DNA from: Phycisphaerales bacterium
GTDB lineage: Bacteria; Planctomycetota; Phycisphaerae; Phycisphaerales; UBA5793
Length of the DNA: 64,000 nucleotides
Reading direction: 5' to 3'
NCBI GenBank assembly: GCA_020852515.1
Contig: JADZAS010000016.1
Coordinates: 312,155 to 376,154 of the forward strand
A program made the translations under genes and the position numbers. Positions 55,084-64,000 of the stretch are shown piece by piece. The notes under the pieces are model-generated. The model ran no database searches and was not told the origin of the DNA. It saw only the letters and a list, made by a program, of their open reading frames with translations. How positions within the stretch are numbered: position 1 is the first letter of the stretch; each line of letters opens with the position of its first letter.

Positions 55084-56067
55084 ATGAGCCCGAGTGTGAT
55101 CGAACATCTTGAGCAGCCGGCATTGATCGAACGTGAAGAGACCGATCAGCGCCCCCCAATCGACTCCGCGCTCGCCGCCCGCGAGGCCCAGGACCTCGCG
55201 GAGATCATGACCGCATTCACGCAGGTCACCGACCGCCTGCAGGGCGCGCACCAGACGCTGCAGGCCGAAGTCCGGCGGCTCAACCATGAACTGCACGAGA
55301 CGAACGAGCAGTTGCGCCGCTCGCGTCAGTTGGCGGCGCTTGGCCAGATGGCCGCAGGCATCGCGCACGAGATTCGCAATCCGCTGGCTTCGATCCGCCT
55401 GTACGCCTCGATGCTGGCGGAAGATCTTTCGGACCGGCCGGATTCAAACCGCCTGGCGGCGCAGATCGCCCGCGCCGTGCGCGACCTGGATGCGGTTGTC
55501 GGCGACGTGCTCAACTTTGCGCGCGAGTTGAAGATAAACCCGGCCGCGGCGCGCGTGACCTCGCTGCTCGACCAGGCGATCGAAGCCTGCCGCGGGCTGC
55601 TGCACGACTCGCGCGTCGAGGTTCGACGGAACCTCAAGAACGAATCACGCTTGCCTGCACTGCACGTCGACGCCGCCGTGCTCAACCAGGCGCTGGTCAA
55701 CCTGATCCGCAACGCGATCGAAGCCATGTCGGGCGACGGCACCTTGACCCTTTCGGCCGCCCTCCGCGCAGATCGCCCGCCGTCGGCGCCAGATGACGAT
55801 GGCGCCGGAGACGAATGGTGCATCCTCACGATCGACGACACCGGCCCCGGAATCCCGCCGGAAATCGTCGAGCGGATCTTCAATCCCTTCTTCACCACGC
55901 GACAGAGCGGCACCGGCCTGGGGCTGGCGATCGTGCACCGCATCGTCGATGCGCACGGCGGCGAGATCACCGTCGGACGCAACGGCGCGGGCGGCGCGTC
56001 GATCGCGCTGCGTCTGCCCACGGCATCGAGGCCGGCCGCGGCGCCGGCCGCTTCACATCACACCTGA
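55084..56067 (+). CDS. Soluble sensor histidine kinase of the flagellar locus
   Basis: 327 residues without a membrane helix. A coiled coil (about 45-82) leads to the HisKA motif with H95 (GIAHEIRNPLASIR) and a HATPase domain: N box NLIRNAIEAM, DDTGPGIP and GTGLGLAI. It lacks a PAS or other sensor domain, so it probably senses through partners, as FlrB/FleS-type kinases do. It directly precedes the sigma-54 activator gene (24 bp) and is the likely phosphodonor. Confidence 0.9.
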   Translation: MSPSVIEHLEQPALIEREETDQRPPIDSALAAREAQDLAEIMTAFTQVTDRLQGAHQTLQAEVRRLNHELHETNEQLRRSRQLAALGQMAAGIAHEIRNPLASIRLYASMLAEDLSDRPDSNRLAAQIARAVRDLDAVVGDVLNFARELKINPAAARVTSLLDQAIEACRGLLHDSRVEVRRNLKNESRLPALHVDAAVLNQALVNLIRNAIEAMSGDGTLTLSAALRADRPPSAPDDDGAGDEWCILTIDDTGPGIPPEIVERIFNPFFTTRQSGTGLGLAIVHRIVDAHGGEITVGRNGAGGASIALRLPTASRPAAAPAASHHT

Positions 56068-56091
56068 CGACTTCGGGAGGAGCCGACCATC

Positions 56092-57603
<1,512 letters not shown>

Positions 57604-57662
57604 TCGTCGCGCAACTGTTGCGCGAGAACGCGATCCGATCGGCGTTGGGTGGGGTCGGAGGC

Positions 57663-57678
57663 TGGCGCGCCGGTTGCT
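57663..57678 (+). promoter_or_regulatory. Sigma-54 (-24/-12) promoter of flgB
   Basis: TGGCGCG, four bases, then TTGCT: the GG and GC pairs are 12 bp apart, as required, with A to G at the fifth base the only change from TGGCACG. Start near 57689, 41 nt before the flgB ATG. It is adjacent to the gene for a sigma-54 activator with a complete GAFTGA loop. Confidence 0.75.
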
Positions 57679-57729
57679 CATCCGCCCTGCGGGGATGTGA
57701 AGGCGCAACTTCCGCCGAGGACCGGCACC

Positions 57730-58170
57730 ATGATCGAGGGACTCTTTCGCGAATCCGGCATCGATGTGCTCGAGCGGACCGTCCAGTTCGCAGGGCAGCG
57801 CCACCGCCTCATCGTCAACAACATCGCAAACCTGTCCACACCAAACTACCGTCCGACAGATGTGGATGCCGGCGCCTTTCGCGAGTCGATGGCCAAGGCG
57901 CTCGGCCGGCGTCGCGCCACGCATCCAGGGCTGCGCTCCGAGACGCCGATTCGACCCAAGGACACGGCTGACATCGAGTTCACCAATCACGGCATGCACT
58001 TCAAGCCGCGCCCGACCGGCCGGGGCATTCTCTTTCATGACCGCAACGACCGCGATCTCGAAGGGCTCATGGCCGAACTGGCGGAAAACACCCTGACGCA
58101 CCGCACCGCGACCGAACTGCTCCGAGCCCGTTTCGCCACGCTCCAGACCGCCATTCGCGAGCGCGTCTGA
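57730..58170 (+). CDS. flgB: Flagellar basal-body rod protein
   Basis: 146 residues from ATG 57730 (GAGG upstream); the longer frame to 57649 lies in the promoter. FlgB forms the proximal rod. The rod-family N-terminal motif is clear (RHRLIVNNIANLSTPNYRPTDVD), and the C-terminal helix (TATELLRARFATLQTAIRERV) is helical and amphipathic. Length fits. First gene of the flgB-flgC-fliE-fliF-fliG-fliH-fliI run. Confidence 0.95.
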   Translation: MIEGLFRESGIDVLERTVQFAGQRHRLIVNNIANLSTPNYRPTDVDAGAFRESMAKALGRRRATHPGLRSETPIRPKDTADIEFTNHGMHFKPRPTGRGILFHDRNDRDLEGLMAELAENTLTHRTATELLRARFATLQTAIRERV

Positions 58171-58191
58171 TACTGAGAGGACCACCGCCCG

Positions 58192-58596
58192 ATGTACGGC
58201 CTGCTCGACGTTTCAACCTCCGGCATGATCGCACAGCGAACGCGCGTGGAAGTGGCGACCGCCAACATCGCCAACGCCAACAGCATTCTCGATCCAAATG
58301 GCAACAACGAGCCGTTTCGCCGCCGCATCGCGATGCTCGCGCCGGGCGATCCGGTTTCGGGCGATTCCATGGGTGTCCACGTGGCCAGGATCGATCTGGC
58401 GGACGGCGAGTTTCGCCCCAGGTACATGCCCGGCAGCCCGTTCGCGAACGAGCAGGGCATGGTCTACACGCCGGATATCGACATCACGACCGAAACCGTC
58501 AACGCGATCGAAGCGTCGCGCGCGTACGAAGCAAACATCATGGCGGCCGAGGCGACCAAGGCGATGCTCTCGGCCTCGTTGAGAATCCTGGCGTGA
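58192..58596 (+). CDS. flgC: Flagellar basal-body rod protein
   Basis: 134 residues. Rod protein with the N-terminal motif RVEVATANIANANSILDPNG and C-terminal helix EASRAYEANIMAAEATKAMLSASLRIL. It replaces the usual NIANAxT with NIANANS. AGAGGA upstream. Exported by the flagellar apparatus. Confidence 0.95.
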   Translation: MYGLLDVSTSGMIAQRTRVEVATANIANANSILDPNGNNEPFRRRIAMLAPGDPVSGDSMGVHVARIDLADGEFRPRYMPGSPFANEQGMVYTPDIDITTETVNAIEASRAYEANIMAAEATKAMLSASLRILA

Positions 58597-58716
58597 GCCG
58601 GGCCGGATTTGAAGGATTGCACGGAGTCGAACCGATGAAGCGATGTGCGAAACCGTCCGCGAGCGGCGCATGGGACCGGGCCGACACGGGCCATCCGGCT
58701 GCGACGGCTCGCACGC

Positions 58717-58735
58717 CCGCCCGATTGAGGCGGGT
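58717..58735 (+). other. Hairpin in front of fliE
   Basis: CCCGCC pairs with GGCGGG (loop of 7), ending 2 bp before the fliE Shine-Dalgarno (AGGAGG). No T-run follows, so it is not a simple terminator. It could influence fliE translation or mRNA stability. Confidence 0.45.
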
Positions 58736-58749
58736 TGAGGAGGCCTGAC

Positions 58750-59064
58750 GTGAGTGATCCACTTGGACTGATCCAATCGGCCGGCGCCGCGCAGCCGCTC
58801 GCGCGCGCGCATCAGCCCCTGCCGGGCGCGCAGGATGGCACCCAGGGCTCCTTCAAGAACATGCTCCTCGATCAGTTGCGCGAGGTCAATCGCCTCGAGC
58901 AGGAGACGACCCAGGCGCTTGAAGACTTCACGACCGGCAAGCGAACCGACTTTGACGCCGTGTTCACCGCCCAGCGCAAGGCGGATACGGCTTTTCAGAT
59001 GCTGCTGCAGGTGCGCAACAAGGTGATGGACGCCTACAACGAGGTCAAGCAGATCCGCGTGTAG
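58750..59064 (+). CDS. fliE: Flagellar hook-basal body adaptor
   Basis: 104 residues from GTG 58750, with AGGAGG 6 bp upstream (an in-frame TTG at 58735 would overlap that site). FliE joins the MS ring to the rod. The conserved SFKNMLLDQLREVNRLEQE and the C-terminal TAFQMLLQVRNKVMDAYNEVKQIRV match. It lies 153 bp after flgC. Confidence 0.93.
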   Translation: MSDPLGLIQSAGAAQPLARAHQPLPGAQDGTQGSFKNMLLDQLREVNRLEQETTQALEDFTTGKRTDFDAVFTAQRKADTAFQMLLQVRNKVMDAYNEVKQIRV

Positions 59065-59117
59065 CGCCACTTCGGGCGCGGCGGCGCACGGCGTCAGGAG
59101 GATGCCGGCTCGTCGCG

Positions 59118-59144
59118 CGTCGCAGCAGTCCGGCTGCTGCGACG
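59118..59144 (+). other. Strong hairpin in the fliE-fliF gap
   Basis: An 11-bp perfect stem (CGTCGCAGCAG with CTGCTGCGACG) and a 5-nt loop. A second upstream segment (59109-59116, CTCGTCGC) can pair with 59139-59146 and would compete. No T-run follows, so a processing or regulatory role is more likely than termination. Confidence 0.5.
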
Positions 59145-59172
59145 AGTTCGGTTGGACAGCGCCGGCTGAGGC

Positions 59173-60873
59173 ATGGAGGCCCGCACGGTGGACCGATTTC
59201 GCCAGTCATTCGAGTTCGTTCGCGGCCGGCTCGCCGACCTCAAGCCCCTGCACAAGGTGCTCGTCGGCTCGGGCCTGCTTGTCTTTCTGATGGCCATGTT
59301 CATCGTCGCGCAGTACGCCGGCAAGTCGAGCATGGAACTCGTCGAAGTCTCGCCCGATTCGCGCGATGCGGTGCTCACCCGCTTCGCCGCCCAGGGAATC
59401 ACCGCGACTCCTGCAGGCAATGACTTCCTCGTGCCGCGCCGTCAGCAGATGGATGCACTGGCCATCGTGGGAGAGGTGGACAAGAGCGCGGCCGGTTCGT
59501 CCGTGCTGCTTGGGCTCATTAAAGAGCAGCCTTGGTATGCGAACCGGCATCAGAACAAGCAGCAGTATTACGCGGCCCTGAACCAGGTGCTCAGCGACAT
59601 CATCGGCCGCTGGACCTACGTCCAGAAGGCGGAGGTCATCCTCACCCCGCCCGAGGAGGGTCCGGGCGCGATCGGCCGCCGCGCCTCCAAGCCGACCGCC
59701 TCGGTTTCGATCACCCCCGTCGGCACCGGCCTGACCACCGAGCAGGTTGAAGGCATTGCCATGTTCGTCAGCGGCTCGGTCGCGGGCCTGGAACCCGAGG
59801 GCGTCACCGTCATCAACTCGCGCACCGGCAACCCGATGCGCACGCCTGACGAAAACGACCGCTCGAACGGTGCCTACATGGAACTGCAGACCCGCATCGA
59901 CAGTTACTGGCGGGCCAAGATCGAGGACAACCTGCGGCACATTCCCGGCGTCATCGTGCAGGTTAACGCCACTGTGGACGCCTCGCGCGAGCGCAGCAAT
60001 GACGTGTCCTACAAGAAAGAAGGCGAAGGCTCCGTTACCCCCATCACGCTGGAAACCGAAAGCAAGACGCAATCCACCGAAGCGAGTTCGGGCGGCGTGG
60101 CGGGCGTGCAGCCCAACACCGGCCAGGGCATCAGCCTGAGCAATTCCGCAACCCCGAGCAATACGACATCTGAATCCACCAGCGAGTTCGCCCCTCAAAC
60201 CGGCGTGCGCGAAACGACGCGCGAAGATCCCAAGGGCTACGCCCGCAAGATCAACGCCACCGTCAAGATTCCCCGCAGTTACTTCCAGCGGATCTGGGAG
60301 AAGCGCAACCCCGACGCGACCAGCCCGCCGAACGACGCAGCGCTCAAGCCGATCGAAACCGACGAGATCGCCAAGATCAGCCAGGAAGTGAACGTGCTGA
60401 TCGACACCGAGGCGACCAACGCCATCGATGGTTCGCAGAGTTACATCGGGACCGTCGTGGTCAACAGCTACACCGACCTGCAGCCGATCGCCGCACTCGC
60501 ACCGGAGTCGAATGCCGACGCCGGCTTCCTCGGCATGCCGGGCGATTTCGTCAATCTGCCGTGGGGATCGATGGGCATGGCGCTGCTGGCGGGGCTGAGC
60601 CTGTTCATGATGTTCCGGCTCGTGCGGAGCACGACGTCGGCTCGCGATCTGCCTTCGGCCGAAGAACTGGTGGGCATCCCGCCGTCGTTGACGCCTTCGA
60701 TCGACGAATTGATCGGCGAGGCGGACGAGTCCGATCCGGCCATCGACGCCGTCGAACTTGACGACGAAGAACTGCGAACCCGCACCATCATGCAGCAGAT
60801 CGGCGAACTCGTAAGCCATGACGCGACCGATGCGACGCGCGTCGTGAATCGATGGATCTCTTCCGAGGAATGA
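59173..60873 (+). CDS. fliF: Flagellar MS-ring protein
   Basis: 566 residues. Two membrane helices (about 30-48 and 452-472) enclose the periplasmic ring-building domains; the YscJ/FliF core is seen in AEVILTPPEEG and VEGIAMFVSGSVAGLEPEGVTVIN. The C-terminal end DATRVVNRWISSEE is the FliG-binding tail. The Ser/Thr-rich loop (about 300-350) is typical of the family. It precedes fliG by 3 bp. Confidence 0.95.
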   Translation: MEARTVDRFRQSFEFVRGRLADLKPLHKVLVGSGLLVFLMAMFIVAQYAGKSSMELVEVSPDSRDAVLTRFAAQGITATPAGNDFLVPRRQQMDALAIVGEVDKSAAGSSVLLGLIKEQPWYANRHQNKQQYYAALNQVLSDIIGRWTYVQKAEVILTPPEEGPGAIGRRASKPTASVSITPVGTGLTTEQVEGIAMFVSGSVAGLEPEGVTVINSRTGNPMRTPDENDRSNGAYMELQTRIDSYWRAKIEDNLRHIPGVIVQVNATVDASRERSNDVSYKKEGEGSVTPITLETESKTQSTEASSGGVAGVQPNTGQGISLSNSATPSNTTSESTSEFAPQTGVRETTREDPKGYARKINATVKIPRSYFQRIWEKRNPDATSPPNDAALKPIETDEIAKISQEVNVLIDTEATNAIDGSQSYIGTVVVNSYTDLQPIAALAPESNADAGFLGMPGDFVNLPWGSMGMALLAGLSLFMMFRLVRSTTSARDLPSAEELVGIPPSLTPSIDELIGEADESDPAIDAVELDDEELRTRTIMQQIGELVSHDATDATRVVNRWISSEE

Positions 60874-60876
60874 CCC

Positions 60877-61917
60877 GTGGCGATGAAGGCCGGCCAGAAA
60901 CTTCCTGAAACCATCGCCGAACTCGACGGCACCACCAAGGCGGCGGTGCTGCTTGTCAGCGTGGACCAGGAAACGGCTTCGGCCATTCTCAAGGGGCTCG
61001 ACGAGCAGGTCGTCAACGACGTTGTGCGCGAACTGGCGTCGCTGGGCCCGGTTCCGCGCTCGCTGAGAAATTCCGTCGTCGAGGAGTTTTACACCACGAT
61101 CCTCGCGAGCAAGTACGCCAACGAAGGCGGACTGGAGTACGCTCGCTCGCTGCTGTCGCGCTCGGTCGATCCAAAGATGGCCGACAAAATCATGTCGGGC
61201 ATCCAGACGCACGTGCAGAAGACGCCGTTCAACTTCCTGCAGAAGGCGGAATCGGAGAACCTCCTGACCTTCATCCAGGACGAGCACCCGCAGACGATCG
61301 CGCTGATCATCAGCCACCTGGCCCACCACAAGGCGGCGGAGATCCTCATCGGACTGCCGGCGCAGAAGCAGATCGAAGTCGTCAAGCGCATCGCCAACAT
61401 GGATCAGACCAACCCCGAAGTCATTCGGACCGTCGAGCGGGCCCTCGAGTCGCGCCTCTCGAACATGCTCATGCAGTCGATGGAGAAGGCGGGCGGCGTG
61501 GAAACGGTCGCGGAGATTCTCAACCTCGCCGACCGCTCGACGGAGAAGTCAATCATGGAGGGCCTCGAGTCGGAAGATCCGGACCTCGTCGAGCAGATCC
61601 GCCGGCTCATGTTCGTCTTCGACGACATCATCCACGTGGACGGCAAGGGCATCCAGGCGGTCCTCAAGGAGATCGACAACGACGAACTCGCCCTGGCGCT
61701 CAAGACGGCGAGCAAGGAACTGCAGGAGAAGATCTTCGGCAACATGTCCGAGCGCGCCGCGGAACTCATCAAGGAAGACATGCAGTACATGGGCCCCGTG
61801 CGCGTCAGCGACGTCGAAGCCGCCCAGCAGCGGATTGTGGATATTGTGCGCCGGCTCGAAGACGCAGGCGAGATCATCATTGCGGGCCGCGGCGGCGAGA
61901 AGGATCTGATCGTTTGA
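60877..61917 (+). CDS. fliG: Flagellar motor switch protein
   Basis: 346 residues from GTG 60877 (or ATG 60883). FliG transmits torque from the stators and sets rotation sense. The EHPQTIALIISHL motif, the middle-domain region ESRLSNMLMQS, and the C-terminal charged helix (DNDELALALKTASKEL) that faces MotA are complete. Between fliF (3 bp) and fliH (10 bp). Confidence 0.96.
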   Translation: MAMKAGQKLPETIAELDGTTKAAVLLVSVDQETASAILKGLDEQVVNDVVRELASLGPVPRSLRNSVVEEFYTTILASKYANEGGLEYARSLLSRSVDPKMADKIMSGIQTHVQKTPFNFLQKAESENLLTFIQDEHPQTIALIISHLAHHKAAEILIGLPAQKQIEVVKRIANMDQTNPEVIRTVERALESRLSNMLMQSMEKAGGVETVAEILNLADRSTEKSIMEGLESEDPDLVEQIRRLMFVFDDIIHVDGKGIQAVLKEIDNDELALALKTASKELQEKIFGNMSERAAELIKEDMQYMGPVRVSDVEAAQQRIVDIVRRLEDAGEIIIAGRGGEKDLIV

Positions 61918-61927
61918 GGCTCAGCGC

Positions 61928-62692
61928 ATGGCACTGATTCGCAGCAAGCAAGCCGCCGCACTCGTGCGCGAGGCCGTCGTCCTCGACCTGGGCGATCTCG
62001 CCCGGCAGGGTGAAGCACTCAAGCAGCGCGCGCAGGCCCAGGCCGATCAGATTCTCAAACAGGCCCACGATGAAGCGCGTCAACTCGCCCAGAGCGCCTC
62101 GAAGCGCGGCTATGAGGAGGGCTTGCAGAAAGGTTTGGCCGAAGGGCGCCGTCAGGGTCACGAAGCCGGGCAGAAGCAGGCGCTCGAAGAACGCCGTGCC
62201 CAACTCGAGCAACTCGAAGCAAGGTGGGCTGAATCGCTCGCCGGCTTCACCGAGGCGCGAAAGGGCCTGCTCATCGAAGCCAGGCTCGATGTGCTCCGCC
62301 TGGCGCTGGCGATCGCGGAGCGCGTCGTGTTCCGCACCGTCGAACTCGACCCGACCGTCATCGAAGACCAGATGGCCGAAGCGATGAGCCTGCTGGCGCG
62401 ACGATCGGCCGTCGTCATCCGGGTGCACCCTTCTGACCTCGCGCATGCGCAGGAAGTGCTGCCGGCGCTGACTGCAAGGATGCATCAGTGCGAACACGCC
62501 GCGCTGAGCGCCGATGAGTCGATCACGCCCGGCGGCTGCATCCTCGACGCAGGCACCACGACCATCGACGCGACCCTGGAGACGCAAGTCGACCGAATCA
62601 TTGCGACGCTGCTGCCCGATGATCCGGGACTGCAGCAGCAGGATACGCGCGAATTTCCGCCCACCACCGACTCAGCCGATTCCGCATCATGA
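61928..62692 (+). CDS. fliH: Flagellar export regulator
   Basis: 254 residues. A long coiled-coil N-terminal half, with a Gly-repeat stretch (GYEEGLQKGLAEGRRQGHEAGQ) of the GxxxG kind that FliH proteins share, then the V-type ATPase E-like C-terminal domain (VVIRVHPSDLAHAQEVL, ITPGGCILD). It holds FliI at the export gate. Its stop overlaps the fliI start by 4 bp. Confidence 0.93.
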   Translation: MALIRSKQAAALVREAVVLDLGDLARQGEALKQRAQAQADQILKQAHDEARQLAQSASKRGYEEGLQKGLAEGRRQGHEAGQKQALEERRAQLEQLEARWAESLAGFTEARKGLLIEARLDVLRLALAIAERVVFRTVELDPTVIEDQMAEAMSLLARRSAVVIRVHPSDLAHAQEVLPALTARMHQCEHAALSADESITPGGCILDAGTTTIDATLETQVDRIIATLLPDDPGLQQQDTREFPPTTDSADSAS

Positions 62693-64000
62693 CGGTCCTC
62701 GCTCCAGCCTGGTACATGCTCGATCGCCTCCAGACGAGGCAGATCAGCAGTTGCATCAGCAGCGTGCGCGGCCAGACGGTGACGACGCAACCTCTCAGCC
62801 TGCCGGTCGGTGCGCTGGTGAGTATCGAGAGCCGTCGCGGCGCCACCCGGCCGACGTTTGGCGAAGTCATCGCCGCGGATCACGCTGGAACCATCATCAT
62901 GCTCTTCTCGAGTGCGACGGGTCTGGGCCCGGGCGACCGCATCACCGCCGTGCAGACGGCGCCCACGGCGGCGCTGAGCGTCAACATGCTCGGCCGGGTG
63001 CTTGACGGCCTGGGCCGCCCGCTGGATGGCGCAGGGCCGCTGCGTGATGTTGAACTGAGACCGGTTTCGCCGCTGCCCATGTCCTCGCTTCACCGCGAGC
63101 CGATCACCAGCCCGCTGGCAACGGGCGTGCGAGCCATCGACGGCATGCTCACGGCGGGCAAGGGCCAGCGGCTGGGCGTGTTCGCCGGGCCGGGAGTGGG
63201 AAAGTCCACGCTGCTGGGCTCTATCGCCCGCAACACCCGGGCCGACGTGAGCGTCATCGCGCTCATCGGCGAACGCGGCCGTGAAGTGCGCGAATTCATC
63301 GAGCGCACGCTCGGCCCCGAGGGGCTGGCGCGGAGCGTGGTGTTCGTCTCGACCGGTGATGAGTCGCCGCTGATGCGCATCCGGGCCGCGATGATTGCGA
63401 CTGCCGCCGCCGAGTTGTTCCGCGACAATGGCGCGGATGTCGTACTCATCATGGATTCGATCACGCGACTGTGCCAGGCGCAGCGGCAGATCGGCCTGGC
63501 CGCCGGCGAGCCGCCCACGACTAAGGGCTACACTCCGAGCGTCTTTTCGCTGTTGCCGTCATTGCTCGAGCGAGCCGGCGCGATTGAGAACTCCGGCTCC
63601 ATCACCGGGTTCTACGCCGTGCTCGTCGAAGGCGATGACATGACCGAGCCGATCTCCGACGCGGCCCGCGGCATCCTCGACGGCCACATCTCGCTGACGC
63701 GAAAACTCGCCAATCGCGGCCACTATCCAGCCATCGACATTCTCGATTCGGTCAGCCGCGTCGCCGACTCCGTCTGCACCTCCACGCATATCCAGGCGCG
63801 GCGGATGATCGCGCGCCTGCTGGCCGTCTACGCCGAGATCGAAGATCTGATCAACATCGGCGCCTACGTGCGCGGCTCGAACCCCGAGTGCGACGTGGCG
63901 ATCGAACTCAAGCCCCGCATCGACGCGCTGCTGCAGCAGCCATCTTCGGACTCCGCCCCGTTTGAGAGCACCGCCGGCGCGCTGACTTCACTCGCGGTGG
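62689..64000 (+). CDS. fliI: Flagellar export ATPase, 3' end outside window
   Basis: The first 437 codons from ATG 62689 to the window edge, only the last few codons missing. Walker A GPGVGKST, LIGERGREVREF, and the Walker B strand VVLIMDSITRL. The export-ATPase signature GEPPTTKGYTPSVFS and the C-terminal helix bundle (ARRMIARLLAVYAEIEDLINIGAY) mark it as FliI, not F1 beta. It drives unfolding and delivery of substrates to the flagellar export gate. Confidence 0.95.
   Translation, partial: MTVLAPAWYMLDRLQTRQISSCISSVRGQTVTTQPLSLPVGALVSIESRRGATRPTFGEVIAADHAGTIIMLFSSATGLGPGDRITAVQTAPTAALSVNMLGRVLDGLGRPLDGAGPLRDVELRPVSPLPMSSLHREPITSPLATGVRAIDGMLTAGKGQRLGVFAGPGVGKSTLLGSIARNTRADVSVIALIGERGREVREFIERTLGPEGLARSVVFVSTGDESPLMRIRAAMIATAAAELFRDNGADVVLIMDSITRLCQAQRQIGLAAGEPPTTKGYTPSVFSLLPSLLERAGAIENSGSITGFYAVLVEGDDMTEPISDAARGILDGHISLTRKLANRGHYPAIDILDSVSRVADSVCTSTHIQARRMIARLLAVYAEIEDLINIGAYVRGSNPECDVAIELKPRIDALLQQPSSDSAPFESTAGALTSLAV

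Overview
This 64 kb window is high-GC bacterial chromosome with dense, mostly housekeeping gene content. The best match is a planctomycete, probably of the Phycisphaerae. The reasons are a MoxR/DUF58/VWA membrane operon, type II-pseudopilin-like proteins with an H-x9-DG motif, a secretin-N-like secreted protein, a cyclase/kinase/TPR giant, several proteins with long Pro/Ala/Arg-rich tails, and nuo and atp genes lying outside their usual operons. The assignment rests on gene content only. No insertion sequence, prophage, CRISPR array or rRNA operon is visible. One tRNA (Gly-GCC) is present.

Layout. 1-7580 (minus): a translationally coupled five-gene operon (VWA/GATase-like, MoxR ATPase, DUF58, BatA-like VWA, and a secreted protein cut by the window edge). 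7683-12426 (minus): nuoB, a secretin-N-like secreted protein, a large secreted protein and uppS. 12510-19093: a secreted HAF-type protein (plus), a class III cyclase/Ser-Thr kinase/TPR fusion and a stand-alone atpG (both minus), and a fatty acid desaturase (plus). 19164-24984: hisS (minus), two tandem pseudopilin-like paralogues, a short nuoG and purQ. 24992-28398 (minus): pgpH and phoH, overlapping. 28442-34112 (plus): a lipoprotein, tRNA-Gly, a ClC channel with CBS domains, and metB-hom preceded by a Met-codon-rich leader ORF and a Shine-Dalgarno-sequestering structure. 34061-41171: a glycosyltransferase, a more AT-rich orphan gene, uvrA, a DUF2934 protein, rsmA, and a protein with a flagellin-IN-like module. 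41344-46524 (mostly minus): ftsY, nusB, ribH, a UbiA-family protein (plus), and an MlaE permease next to a STAS/anti-sigma-kinase pair. 46674-51824 (plus): guaA, small orphan genes, aroB, a lone receiver and two small conserved-looking proteins. 51971-64000 (plus): a large TPR membrane protein, then a flagellar locus (FlgN-like protein, histidine kinase, sigma-54 activator, flgB-flgC-fliE-fliF-fliG-fliH-fliI, the last cut by the window edge).

How the parts work together. The flagellar block reads as a regulatory cascade: a soluble histidine kinase and an NtrC-type activator lie directly upstream of a well-matched -24/-12 promoter in front of flgB. The metB-hom pair appears to be controlled by an attenuator-like leader: a 34-codon ORF with the codon cluster Met-Met-Met-Ser-Met, a leader hairpin, and a 12-of-13 pairing that buries the metB ribosome binding site. 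I regard this leader as the most interesting feature of the window. Other points for a second look are the cyclase domain with an altered transition-state Asn, a UbiA-family protein without the second Asp motif, a ClC protein with Ile at the proton-glutamate position, and the MlaE-STAS-RsbW neighbourhood.

Limits: everything comes from reading the sequence and its translations. No database search or folding program was run. Start codons were chosen by ribosome binding site, overlap and family length, and uncertain ones are flagged.
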